From NCBI GenBank assembly GCA_910584045.1, contig CAJTYO010000072.1:1-12748 (forward strand): 12,748 bases of DNA, given 5' to 3'. This DNA is from an uncultured Oscillospiraceae bacterium (GTDB lineage: Bacteria > Bacillota > Clostridia > Oscillospirales > Oscillospiraceae). Below the pieces are notes generated by a model. That model did no database searches. It worked only from the letters and a program-made list of their open reading frames with translations, and was not told where the DNA came from. The translations under genes were made by a program, and so were the position numbers. Shown here one piece after another: positions 6,615 through 12,732 of this stretch; the first letter of the stretch is position 1; every line of letters starts with the position of its first letter.

Positions 6615-7619
6615 CTATCTGGCCACAAAGCCGATCTTTTTGTAGACCTTCCGCAGGGTCTTCTCCGCCGCATGGGACGCCTTGTCCGCTCCGGCGCGGT
6701 AGACGCCCTCCAGATAGGACTTGTCGCTGAGCAGACGCTGGGTCTCCTCCCGGATGGGGCGCAGGATCTCCACCACGGCCTCACCCACCGCGGGCTTGAA
6801 TTTTCCGTAGCCCTGACCGTCGAACTCCTGCTCGATCTCGGCGTAGGTCTTGCCGGTGACGGTGGAGTAGATGGTCATAAGATTGGCCACGCCGGGCTTG
6901 TTATCCGGGTCATAGCGGACACAGCGCTCGGTGTCGCTGTCGGTGATCGCCCGCTTGAACTGCTTCATGATTGCGCCGGGGTCGTCCATCAGGGTAACGC
7001 GGCCGGTGTCCTCGGTCTCGCTCTTGCTCATCTTGGCGGCGGGGTTGGTCAGGCTCATGATCCGGGCGCCCACCTTGGGGATGTAGGGCTCCGGCACTTT
7101 GAACACGTCGCCGTATACGCCGTTAAACCGCTGGACGATATTCCGTGTCAGCTCCACGTGCTGCTTCTGGTCCTCACCCACGGGAACGAAGTCCGGCTGA
7201 TAGAGAAGGATGTCCGCCGCCATCAGACTGGGGTAGGTGAAGAGGCCGCCGTTGATGTTGTCGGCGTTTTTGGCGGATTTGTCCTTAAATTGGGTCATAC
7301 GGCTCAGCTCGCCGAACATGGCGTAGCAGTTGAGAACCCAGCCCAGCTCCGCGTGCTGGCGGACGTGGGACTGAATGAAAAGGGTACACTTATCAGGGTC
7401 CAAACCGCAGGCGATGTACTGAGCCAGCTGCTCCAGGGTGCGCCGGCGCAGGGCCGCGGGGTCCTGGCGCACGGTGATGGCGTGCAGGTCGGCCATAAAG
7501 AAATAGCAGTCGTACTCCTCGATCATCTTCGGCCAGTGGTGCAGGGGCCCCAGATAGGAGCCCAGGGTCAGGTCGCCGCTGGGCTTGATGCCGGAAAGCA
7601 TGGTTTTCTTCTCGTTCAT
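6615..7619 (-). CDS. trpS: Tryptophanyl-tRNA synthetase
   Basis: A 334-residue class Ic aminoacyl-tRNA synthetase of normal bacterial length that charges tRNA-Trp. The HIGH-equivalent motif is SGIKPSGDLTLGSYLG at 9-24; the usual GNY is GSY here. The KMSKS motif is intact (AAKMSKS, 194-200). The tryptophan pocket is recognisable in TYPSLMAADILLYQ (128-141) and GEDQKQHVELTR (148-159). Start: AAAGGAG is 9 nt before the ATG at 7619. It is the first gene of an operon that continues into tagO and wecB, and its promoter lies about 65 nt upstream. The short leader contains no T-box, so regulation by uncharged tRNA is not apparent. Confidence 0.97.
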   Translation of the reverse strand: MNEKKTMLSGIKPSGDLTLGSYLGPLHHWPKMIEEYDCYFFMADLHAITVRQDPAALRRRTLEQLAQYIACGLDPDKCTLFIQSHVRQHAELGWVLNCYAMFGELSRMTQFKDKSAKNADNINGGLFTYPSLMAADILLYQPDFVPVGEDQKQHVELTRNIVQRFNGVYGDVFKVPEPYIPKVGARIMSLTNPAAKMSKSETEDTGRVTLMDDPGAIMKQFKRAITDSDTERCVRYDPDNKPGVANLMTIYSTVTGKTYAEIEQEFDGQGYGKFKPAVGEAVVEILRPIREETQRLLSDKSYLEGVYRAGADKASHAAEKTLRKVYKKIGFVAR

Positions 7620-7684
7620 AGTGATGTGCTCCTTTGTTTTCTAGTTATCTGCAATCGCGTCAGCGCAATCAGCCAATTTTATCT

Positions 7685-7713
7685 ATTATAGCATGGGGCG
7701 CCGCAAAGTACAA
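7685..7713 (-). promoter_or_regulatory. Promoter of the trpS operon
   Basis: On the minus strand, a consensus TATAAT (7690-7685) is preceded by TGC as an extended -10. A partial -35 TTGTAC (7713-7708) lies 17 bp further upstream. The predicted start near 7678 gives a leader of about 60 nt ending in the trpS ribosome binding site. The weak -35 is compensated by the extended -10. Confidence 0.7.
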
Positions 7714-7752
7714 CAAGTATGGCAAATTTTAAGAAGTGTTTTCGCAAAATTA

Positions 7753-7775
7753 AGATGTGGGAGATGTGGGAGATG
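7753..7775. repeat. Short tandem repeat AGATGTGGG
   Basis: Two exact 9-bp units (7753-7761, 7762-7770) plus a third partial unit AGATG (7771-7775). They lie between two divergent promoters, ending 10 bp before the -35 of the orphan plus-strand promoter. A direct-repeat activator site is possible but unproven. Confidence 0.5.
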
Positions 7776-7785
7776 AAAAATCCTC

Positions 7786-7814
7786 TCGACATGAAACGGC
7801 GGATGTGGTATAAT
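7786..7814 (+). promoter_or_regulatory. Orphan near-consensus promoter
   Basis: The -35 TCGACA (7786-7791), 17-bp spacer and perfect -10 TATAAT (7809-7814) with preceding TGG make a strong sigma-A promoter. Transcription would start near 7821. No convincing coding sequence follows for about 570 nt, until the chemotaxis protein gene at 8393. It therefore drives either a non-coding RNA or a very long leader. Confidence 0.7.
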
Positions 7815-7819
7815 GACCC

Positions 7820-7963
7820 CGCCTCTGCATACCCCCGTGCACGTCTTGACGGCAGGACCCGCGACGGCTGCGGATTCTGCACGGCAGCCTGATGCGCCGG
7901 TGTGTGATATGCGTGATTAAGAGCCTGTATTCACGGCCGCTGAACGCTGTTGGAGCGATTTTT
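7820..7963 (+). ncRNA. Candidate non-coding transcript (unidentified)
   Basis: This is the segment immediately downstream of the orphan promoter. It contains a perfect 7-bp pairing CCGTGCA (7835-7841) with TGCACGG (7878-7884), which encloses smaller stems such as CCGC/GCGG. A competing GGCTGC/GCAGCC stem overlaps it. A short hairpin CGCT-AGCG (7945-7957) followed by ATTTTT (7958-7963) could end a transcript of about 140 nt. I do not recognise 6S RNA, SRP RNA, tmRNA or a riboswitch. The evidence is promoter plus secondary structure only. Confidence 0.3.
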
Positions 7964-8005
7964 CACCGTTATACCGCGTTATTTTCTCTGAACGGATGTG
8001 AAAAA
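7959..8005. repeat. Structured element 1 (long hairpin with conserved core)
   Basis: TTTTTCAC (7959-7966) pairs with GTGAAAAA (7998-8005), and CGTT (7967-7970) pairs with AACG (7991-7994) with a 3-nt bulge. The enclosed core ATACCGCGTTATTTTCTC closely matches ATGCTGCGTTATGTTCTC in the element at 8226-8284. Both are direct copies of one family of imperfect palindromic repeats with no coding capacity. Confidence 0.6.
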
Positions 8006-8077
8006 CTCCGCCTGTTTGGTGTTTTCCTGGCTGCGAATATAATGCTGTTCCTCAGTAAGGCGAGCCATGCCGTCATC

Positions 8078-8186
8078 CGCAGCCCGCCTTTGCCAGCCTA
8101 ATGACGGGCGGAAATCCTGGAATGGCAATGGTTTTTAGTCTCGAGGTTAACGCTCTTTTTGATGCTTTTTCAAGAAAAAGCATCAG
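8078..8186 (-). repeat. Dispersed intergenic repeat, copy C (inverted)
   Basis: Read on the minus strand it starts with a perfect hairpin, GATGCTTTTT-CTTG-AAAAAGCATC (8184-8161). It continues with GTTAACCTCGAGACT, matching copy B with one mismatch, then CCATTGCCATTCCAGGATTT, matching copy A closely, then ATTAGGCTGGCAAAGGCGGG. Homology to the distal GCCGCC-ATA-GGCGGC hairpin is not evident, so this copy is shorter or diverged at that end. It lies inside a gene-free stretch, not directly behind a gene as A and B do. Confidence 0.72.
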
Positions 8187-8225
8187 AACCTGCAAACATA
8201 ACCGTCGCAGGACGTCTGGACGGTC

Positions 8226-8284
8226 TTTTTCCCGCTATGCTGCGTTATGTTCTCCAGCAATCCGACAGGATTGCTGTGGGAAAA
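8226..8284. repeat. Structured element 2 (long hairpin with conserved core)
   Basis: TTTTCCC (8227-8233) pairs with GGGAAAA (8278-8284). Inside it a perfect 9-bp stem CAGCAATCC/GGATTGCTG closes on a GACA loop (8255-8276). The unpaired segment GCTATGCTGCGTTATG with TTCTC corresponds to the core of the element at 7959-8005. A further small perfect hairpin, GACGAG/CTCGTC, follows at 8295-8312. Together they form the untranslated region upstream of the chemotaxis protein gene. Confidence 0.6.
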
Positions 8285-8392
8285 TTCCATGCCTGACGAG
8301 AAAATCCTCGTCCATCCGGCCCCCGATTATGATACAGGTTCTAAGCTCTGAGTTCGTAATTTCATTATACTTTTTTCTGCGGAGGAGAGACT

Positions 8393-10420
8393 ATGAGATT
8401 CCTTATGAACAAAAAGCTTGCCGCGCGCATCGGCATCATTACGACCGCCATCACTCTGGTCGGGATGCTCCTGCTTTGGCTCATCGTATCCACCAATACG
8501 GCCGCTATGGTCAAAAACGACATCACCAACCAGATGACCGACGCTGTGGAATCCAGGGCGGCCATCATCGGCGAGTATGTGTCGTCTGCGGAGGAATATA
8601 TGGCCGCCTTCGCCCTCAGCGGGGAGGTCCGCGAGCTGCTCATGCATCCGGAGGACCCGGCGCTGCTGGAGAGGGCCCAGCAGTATACCGAGGATTTTGC
8701 CGCCGTCAAGGGCATATTTGAGGGCCTGTACATCGCCACGCCACAAACCTACGTTCTGACCCACACCTCCCAGGGGGCTATCGGCATCACAACGCGGGAG
8801 GGGGAGTCGCTGAAGTCCTTTCAGGATACGATCCTGTCCCAGCCGCAGCTGACGAATCTGGGGATCATGAAGTCCCCCGGGACCGGCAGCATGATCCTGT
8901 CCATGTACTATCCGATTTTTGACGGACAGACGTGCGTGGGCTACGTGGGTGCCGGCGTATTTGCCAGTCACCTGATGGATTCGCTGCTGCATCTGGATAT
9001 CAAGGGGCTGCCCAACAGCGAATATGTATTTTTGAATGTGGATACCGGCGTATATCTGTACCATGAGGACGAAGAATTTCTGAATACCGCGACCACAGAC
9101 GCCGGCTATCAGGAAATCATCCAGCATATCCGCGCAGACGGAGACACCCAGGCCGGTACATACGCCTACCAGGATGAAAACGGGGACGATCAGCTGGTCG
9201 TTTATAAGTATCTGAAGGACCGCGGCTGGGTCTTTATGGTCCGTGACAGCTCCGCGGAGGTCTTTGGCTCCGTGCTGGAGGTGCGCGTCGTGGTCGGTGT
9301 GCTGTGCGCGGTTATGGCGGCCGCCATCATCTTGATCACGCTCCTGATCCTGCGCCGCGAGGGCAGAGAGCTGATGGTGGTGGAGCACGCCATAGACCGG
9401 CTGGGAGCTATGAATCTCTCTGCCGACCATGAGCTGGAGGCATTTTACGGCCGGTCGGACGAGATCGGGATGATCGCGCAGACCACCCACCGTGTCTGCG
9501 GCTGCCTGCAAAAGACCATTGACGACGTGGGACGGATTCTGGGGGAGATAGCCGAGGGGAATCTTGCCGTGGACATCGCCGAGAACGAATCGTATTATAT
9601 TGGCGATTTCAAGGCCCTCTCCGGCAGCCTGCAGGCCATCCGGGCCGATCTGATGAACGTGATTCGCGACATCTCCCAGGTGGCCGGTCAGGTGGACACC
9701 AGCGCGGACCGCGTGTCCTCGGGCGCCCAGGCGCTGTCCCAGGGCACTATGGAGCAGGCCGTCTCCATCGACGGACTTGTATCGAATGTGACCTCCATCA
9801 CCTCACAGCTGCAGACCAGCTCCGTTCGCTGCGGCAGCGCCAGCGAGCTGGTTGACAAGGCCACCAGCTTCGCGGAGGAGGCGGACGCGAAGATGGAGCA
9901 GCTGATGACGGCTACCAAGAACATCGACCGGTCCTCCACCCAGATTGTCACGATTATCAGGACCATCGAGGATATCGCTTTCCAGACAAACATTCTGGCG
10001 CTGAACGCCTCTGTGGAGGCGGCCCGGGCGGGCACGGCGGGGAAGGGGTTCTCCGTTGTGGCGGACGAGGTCCGTAACCTTGCGGCCAAGTCCTCCGAGG
10101 CCGCGCAGAATACAAACAACCTGATTAACCGTTCCATCAAGGACGTAAAGACGGGCACGGAGTCCACCGACCTCGCCGTCTCTGCCATGCAGGACATCCA
10201 CGACTGTGTGCGGTCCATCAAGACCCTGATGGATGAGATCGCTGCCGCCAGCGTACAGCAGTCGGAGATGATCGTCCTGGTGGAAAACGGCATCAAGGAG
10301 ATCTCGGCCGTGGTCCAGACCAACTCTGCCGCCGCGGAGCGGAGCGCGGCCGTATCCAAGGAGCTGTCCCAGCAGGCGCGGACCCTCAACAGCCTGATCA
10401 GCCGCTTTCGGGTTGAGTAG
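8393..10420 (+). CDS. Methyl-accepting chemotaxis protein with extracellular Cache-type sensor
   Basis: A 675-residue transmembrane chemoreceptor. GGAGGAG (8381-8387) is 5 nt before the ATG. TM1 spans about residues 13-33 and TM2 about 299-320. Between them lies a roughly 265-residue extracytoplasmic sensor of Cache type, with features such as FEGLYIATPQTYVLTHTSQG, then GSMILSMYYPIFDGQTCVGYVGAG, then YLKDRGWVFMVRD just before TM2. A HAMP-like region follows. The cytoplasmic helical bundle has the invariant signalling tip QTNILALNASVEAARAGTAG, then KGFSVVADEVRNLAAKSSEA, centred near residue 544. It would pass ligand information to a CheW/CheA array, but no che or flagellar gene is in the window. 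The ligand is unknown. There is no C-terminal methyltransferase-tethering pentapeptide, as usual in Firmicutes. The long leader with repeats is odd for such a gene. Confidence 0.96.
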   Translation: MRFLMNKKLAARIGIITTAITLVGMLLLWLIVSTNTAAMVKNDITNQMTDAVESRAAIIGEYVSSAEEYMAAFALSGEVRELLMHPEDPALLERAQQYTEDFAAVKGIFEGLYIATPQTYVLTHTSQGAIGITTREGESLKSFQDTILSQPQLTNLGIMKSPGTGSMILSMYYPIFDGQTCVGYVGAGVFASHLMDSLLHLDIKGLPNSEYVFLNVDTGVYLYHEDEEFLNTATTDAGYQEIIQHIRADGDTQAGTYAYQDENGDDQLVVYKYLKDRGWVFMVRDSSAEVFGSVLEVRVVVGVLCAVMAAAIILITLLILRREGRELMVVEHAIDRLGAMNLSADHELEAFYGRSDEIGMIAQTTHRVCGCLQKTIDDVGRILGEIAEGNLAVDIAENESYYIGDFKALSGSLQAIRADLMNVIRDISQVAGQVDTSADRVSSGAQALSQGTMEQAVSIDGLVSNVTSITSQLQTSSVRCGSASELVDKATSFAEEADAKMEQLMTATKNIDRSSTQIVTIIRTIEDIAFQTNILALNASVEAARAGTAGKGFSVVADEVRNLAAKSSEAAQNTNNLINRSIKDVKTGTESTDLAVSAMQDIHDCVRSIKTLMDEIAAASVQQSEMIVLVENGIKEISAVVQTNSAAAERSAAVSKELSQQARTLNSLISRFRVE

Positions 10421-10434
10421 GGCCAGATAGGGGC

Positions 10435-10451
10435 AATTTTCATAGAAAATT
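10435..10451. repeat. AT-rich perfect palindrome between MCP and PRTase genes
   Basis: AATTTTC (10435-10441) and GAAAATT (10445-10451) pair perfectly around ATA. It begins 15 nt after the MCP stop codon and ends 12 bp before the -35 of the next promoter. It may be a weak terminator or an upstream regulator site; the sequence does not decide. Confidence 0.45.
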
Positions 10452-10463
10452 ACCAAAAATTTC

Positions 10464-10492
10464 TGGACATACAGGGAGAACTATGGTATAAT
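10464..10492 (+). promoter_or_regulatory. Promoter of the phosphoribosyltransferase-like gene
   Basis: The -35 TGGACA (10464-10469), 17-bp spacer and perfect -10 TATAAT (10487-10492) with preceding TGG give a strong sigma-A promoter. The predicted start near 10499 gives a leader of about 45 nt. The gene is thus expressed independently of the upstream chemoreceptor. Confidence 0.82.
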
Positions 10493-10543
10493 TAGACCTC
10501 TTACAGGATGACCCGTTCCCGAAAAATTAAAGGAGGTACGCTT

Positions 10544-11182
10544 ATGGAGCCTAAGTTCTTCAAGATCCCCGTCTGCGTGGGAGATGTGACGCTGCGCGTG
10601 GCGCAGGGCCATTTTGCCACTCGGCACAGCCACATCAATTACTTCATCGACGTGACCAGGCAGCAGTCCTGCCTGCAGGAGGCGGACGCCGTGGCCCAGC
10701 AGCTGGCCCAGCGGCTGCAGTCCACCACGATGGTGGACACGATCCTGTGCATGGACGGCACCCGCGTCATCGGCACCTGCCTGGCCCGCCAGCTGACCCA
10801 GTCCAGCTATAACGGCGTTAACGCGGGCAGAGAGGTGTACCTTCTCCGGGAAAATGTGAGCTCCGGCGGACAACTTATTTTCCGTGACAATGCCCGGCCC
10901 ATGCTGGAGGGCAAGAACGTACTGCTGCTGCTGGCCTCCATCACCACCGGCAGCACCGTGGAGAAGGGGATGCGCTGCATCCGCTATTACGGCGGAAACG
11001 TGTCGGGCGTGGCCTCCATTTACAGCCACCTGGACGCGGTGGAGGGGATTCCGGTCATTTCCCTGTTCAACACCGGGGACTTGCCGGGCTATGCCAGCCA
11101 CTCGCCGGAGGACTGCCCTCTTTGCAGGGAGGGGAAGGAGATCGACGCCGTGGTGGACAAGTACGGCTATTCTATGCTCTAG
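10544..11182 (+). CDS. Orotate phosphoribosyltransferase-like protein with non-canonical PRPP loop
   Basis: A 212-residue cytosolic protein. The ATG at 10544 has AGGAGG 7 nt upstream; an in-frame ATG at 10508 lacks this. The overall order (HSHINYFIDVT at 28-38, VDTILCMDGTRVIGTCLARQL at 64-84 allowing for line breaks, RDNARPMLEGKNVLLLLASI at 114-133) follows type I phosphoribosyltransferases of the orotate group. The PRPP loop reads LLLASITTGST (128-138). The TTGxT part is kept, but the two acidic residues that normally precede it are replaced by leucine and alanine. The C-terminus holds a CPLC pair (191-194) and EIDAVVDKYGYS. I believe similar paralogues occur in Clostridia. True pyrimidine salvage activity is therefore doubtful; a ligand-binding or regulatory role is possible. 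It is a single-gene unit ending at a dispersed repeat. Confidence 0.8.
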   Translation: MEPKFFKIPVCVGDVTLRVAQGHFATRHSHINYFIDVTRQQSCLQEADAVAQQLAQRLQSTTMVDTILCMDGTRVIGTCLARQLTQSSYNGVNAGREVYLLRENVSSGGQLIFRDNARPMLEGKNVLLLLASITTGSTVEKGMRCIRYYGGNVSGVASIYSHLDAVEGIPVISLFNTGDLPGYASHSPEDCPLCREGKEIDAVVDKYGYSML

Positions 11183-11310
11183 TACTTTTTGTAAAAAAGT
11201 ATCAAGAGAACGTTAACTTCGAGACTGAAATCATTGCTATTCCTGGGTTTTTGTCCGCCTCAGCCCTAAGCCGCCATAGGCGGCCCCCGGGTGATGCGGT
11301 AGCTCTCCTA
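11179..11310 (+). repeat. Dispersed intergenic repeat, copy B
   Basis: It begins at the stop codon TAG (11180-11182) of the preceding gene, whose G is the first base of a hairpin: GTACTTTTT (11182-11190) pairs with AAAAAGTAT (11194-11202). It continues with CGTTAACTTCGAGACTGAAA, then TCATTGCTATTCCTGGGTTT, and ends with GCCGCC-ATA-GGCGGC (11270-11284) and CCGGGTGATGCGG. Compared with copy A it lacks about 21 nt between the core and the second hairpin. It occupies the gap between convergent genes. Confidence 0.75.
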
Positions 11311-11325
11311 ATTATTTGGAAAAGT

Positions 11326-11370
11326 ACATACATAGGACCGGCGGCCCATGGCCGCCGGTCCTATGTATGT
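11326..11370. terminator. Bidirectional terminator, perfect 21-bp hairpin
   Basis: Arms 11326-11346 and 11350-11370 are exact reverse complements around a CAT loop, starting ACATACATAGGACCGG on the plus strand. The minus-strand gene ends inside it: its stop TAG is at 11363-11361. On the minus strand the hairpin is followed by ACTTTTCC, on the plus strand by CTCCGTTTTCTCC. It serves the two convergent units that meet here. Confidence 0.88.
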
Positions 11371-11906
11371 CTCCGTTTTCTCCGCCGGAGGACGAGGGAG
11401 AGAACGCCCAGCGTCCGGTCGAAAAGCAGAAATACCCCACAGCCCAGAGCCAGCAGCCCGGCGCAGGCTGCGGCGGAGTACCCGGCGAATTCCTCCACCA
11501 GCGCCTCCAGCCGCATTAGTCGCAGCAGCAGCGCATACATGGCCGTCACGCTCAGGCAGAACAGCCCCGCCTTCGCCGCCGTCCGAGGTGCACGGGGCAG
11601 GCGCTCCAGCCGGGGCCGCAGAGCGGGATACCAGCCCAGGAAAAGGTAGAGAAAAGCCGCATCCTTATCCGCGCACAGCGGCAGAGACAGAGCCGCCGAC
11701 GCCGCATATACCAGCAAACCTGCCCCCGCCCCGAACTCGTCCACCGGGGGGAGCAGGCAAACCATGGCCAGCATGGGGCAGGCGAAAGCGGCCAGGGGGA
11801 TGAGTCCGCCCAGGGAGAGGAGAACCACCGCCAGCGCCGCCATCAGCCCGCACAGAGCGATCCGGCGGGATTGCCGTGGACCGGGCCCCGCAGCTGGTTT
11901 TCCCAT
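11361..11906 (-). CDS. Multi-pass membrane protein of unknown function
   Basis: A 181-residue hydrophobic protein with about five or six predicted membrane helices (roughly residues 16-36, 38-53, 58-78, 83-95, 110-130 and 142-163). It has a basic N-terminus (RQSRR) and a strongly basic C-terminus (RRRKRRHT), which suggest that both ends are cytoplasmic. Loop sequences ADKDAAFLYLFLGWYPALRP between helices recall a family of uncharacterised Clostridial membrane proteins in which an aromatic-rich YP segment recurs; I cannot name the family. The ATG overlaps the stop of the upstream Sel1 gene as TAATG, so it is probably translated by coupling. The last codons and stop lie inside the terminator hairpin. 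No transport motif is recognised. Confidence 0.8.
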   Translation of the reverse strand: MGKPAAGPGPRQSRRIALCGLMAALAVVLLSLGGLIPLAAFACPMLAMVCLLPPVDEFGAGAGLLVYAASAALSLPLCADKDAAFLYLFLGWYPALRPRLERLPRAPRTAAKAGLFCLSVTAMYALLLRLMRLEALVEEFAGYSAAACAGLLALGCGVFLLFDRTLGVLSLVLRRRKRRHT

Positions 11907-12544
11907 TAAAAGCGCTCCTGGAGGAAGAGGCGAGCTTCCTCGCTGCCGTTCTCGGCGGCGGCCTCCAGCCAGCGGCGGGCCTTTTTAGGATTTCGGGTCT
12001 CCGCCCGGCCGCCGTGGTACATATATCCGCACTTCAGCTGGGCCTCCACAGAGCCCTGACGTGCGGCCAGCTCATACCAGGACAGAGCCCGCCGCAGGTC
12101 CATCTCGGTGCCCCGGCCCTCCTCGTAGATGGAGCCGCAGGCCAGCTGGCTGCCGGTGTGTCCCTGTTTGGCCGCCCGCCTGTACCAGACCAGGGCCTGT
12201 TTGTCGTCCGCCGGGGTACCCAGGCCGCGGCGGTACATCTGCCCGCACAGGAACTGGGATTCGGGGTGCCCCAGTCCCGCCGCCCGAAGGAAAGCCGCCA
12301 GCGCCTCCGGGTGGTCTCCGGCCCGGAAGGCGTCCCTCCCGGTCTCGAAATCCGTCTGCCAGTCCGGGAGGGCTTCCTGAGGCTCTTCTTGAGGCGCTTC
12401 CAGCGGTGCGTTCTGAAGAGTTTCCGGCGGCGACTCAGAGATTTCCTCATGGGATTCCTCGTGGAGCGGTTCAGGGGGCTGCTCATGTTTACCCCGGTTT
12501 TTTCCTGATGCCTGTAGAAATTTTGACATATACTCCTTTAGCAT
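11906..12544 (-). CDS. Sel1-repeat protein
   Basis: A 212-residue protein starting at the ATG at 12544. The open frame extends further upstream, but that part contains the promoter. A second ATG at 12529 has AAAGGAG only 3 nt upstream and remains an alternative. Residues about 17-65 are acidic, proline-rich low complexity (EQPPEPLHEE, then EEPQEALPDWQ). The rest is a TPR-like helix pair (FETGRDAFRAGDHPEALAAF) followed by three Sel1-like repeats: QFLCGQMYRRGLGTPADDKQ, then QLACGSIYEEGRGTEMDLRR, then QLKCGYMYHGGRAETRNPKK. Such alpha-solenoids mediate protein-protein interaction. No signal peptide is seen, so it is cytosolic. It is cotranscribed with, and translationally coupled to, the membrane protein downstream, which may be its partner. 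Confidence 0.88.
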   Translation of the reverse strand: MLKEYMSKFLQASGKNRGKHEQPPEPLHEESHEEISESPPETLQNAPLEAPQEEPQEALPDWQTDFETGRDAFRAGDHPEALAAFLRAAGLGHPESQFLCGQMYRRGLGTPADDKQALVWYRRAAKQGHTGSQLACGSIYEEGRGTEMDLRRALSWYELAARQGSVEAQLKCGYMYHGGRAETRNPKKARRWLEAAAENGSEEARLFLQERF

Positions 12545-12590
12545 AACCCTGCTTCCCACCTCTCTGTCTCCTTGGGTTTGTGCGGAATAT

Positions 12591-12619
12591 ATTATAGCCG
12601 CAGGGGAGAAAAATGTCAA
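12591..12619 (-). promoter_or_regulatory. Perfect sigma-A promoter of the Sel1/membrane protein operon
   Basis: On the minus strand, TTGACA (12619-12614), a 17-bp spacer and TATAAT (12596-12591) match the consensus at all twelve positions. Transcription would start near 12584, about 40 nt before the ATG at 12544. This rules out the longer upstream reading frame as the translated form. Confidence 0.88.
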
Positions 12620-12732
12620 CTGCGTGCCCTTTAGGACACTACCGATAAAGGACAAGACCGAAAACAACACTTTATTGTGCAGTTACCCTAAAATCTTTCC
12701 TTTGTGACAAAATTGAACATCCAGAAAAAAAC

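Noticed and set aside
7620..7684. T-box or tryptophan-responsive leader for trpS
   Set aside because: The leader is only about 60 nt, with no conserved T-box GGTGG-type sequence, specifier stem or terminator/antiterminator pair.
4311..7691. Long plus-strand open frames (4311-5567, 5194-6645, 6408-7691) across the trpS-tagO-wecB operon
   Set aside because: They are antisense shadows of genes with complete catalytic motifs. Their translations show no domain and they have no ribosome binding sites.
7820..8392. Cyclic di-GMP riboswitch upstream of the chemoreceptor gene
   Set aside because: Such switches are common before MCP genes, but the GGGACGCAAAGC-type conserved segment of GEMM-I is absent and no other known aptamer core was recognised.
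7892..8721. Small plus-strand frames 7892-8101 and 8101-8721
   Set aside because: The first has no ribosome binding site and runs through the hairpin elements into repeat copy C. The second crosses repeat C, element 2 and then the start of the MCP gene out of frame.
8327..9511. 394-codon minus-strand frame opposite the chemoreceptor gene
   Set aside because: It is antisense to a textbook MCP, with no recognisable domain and biased composition.
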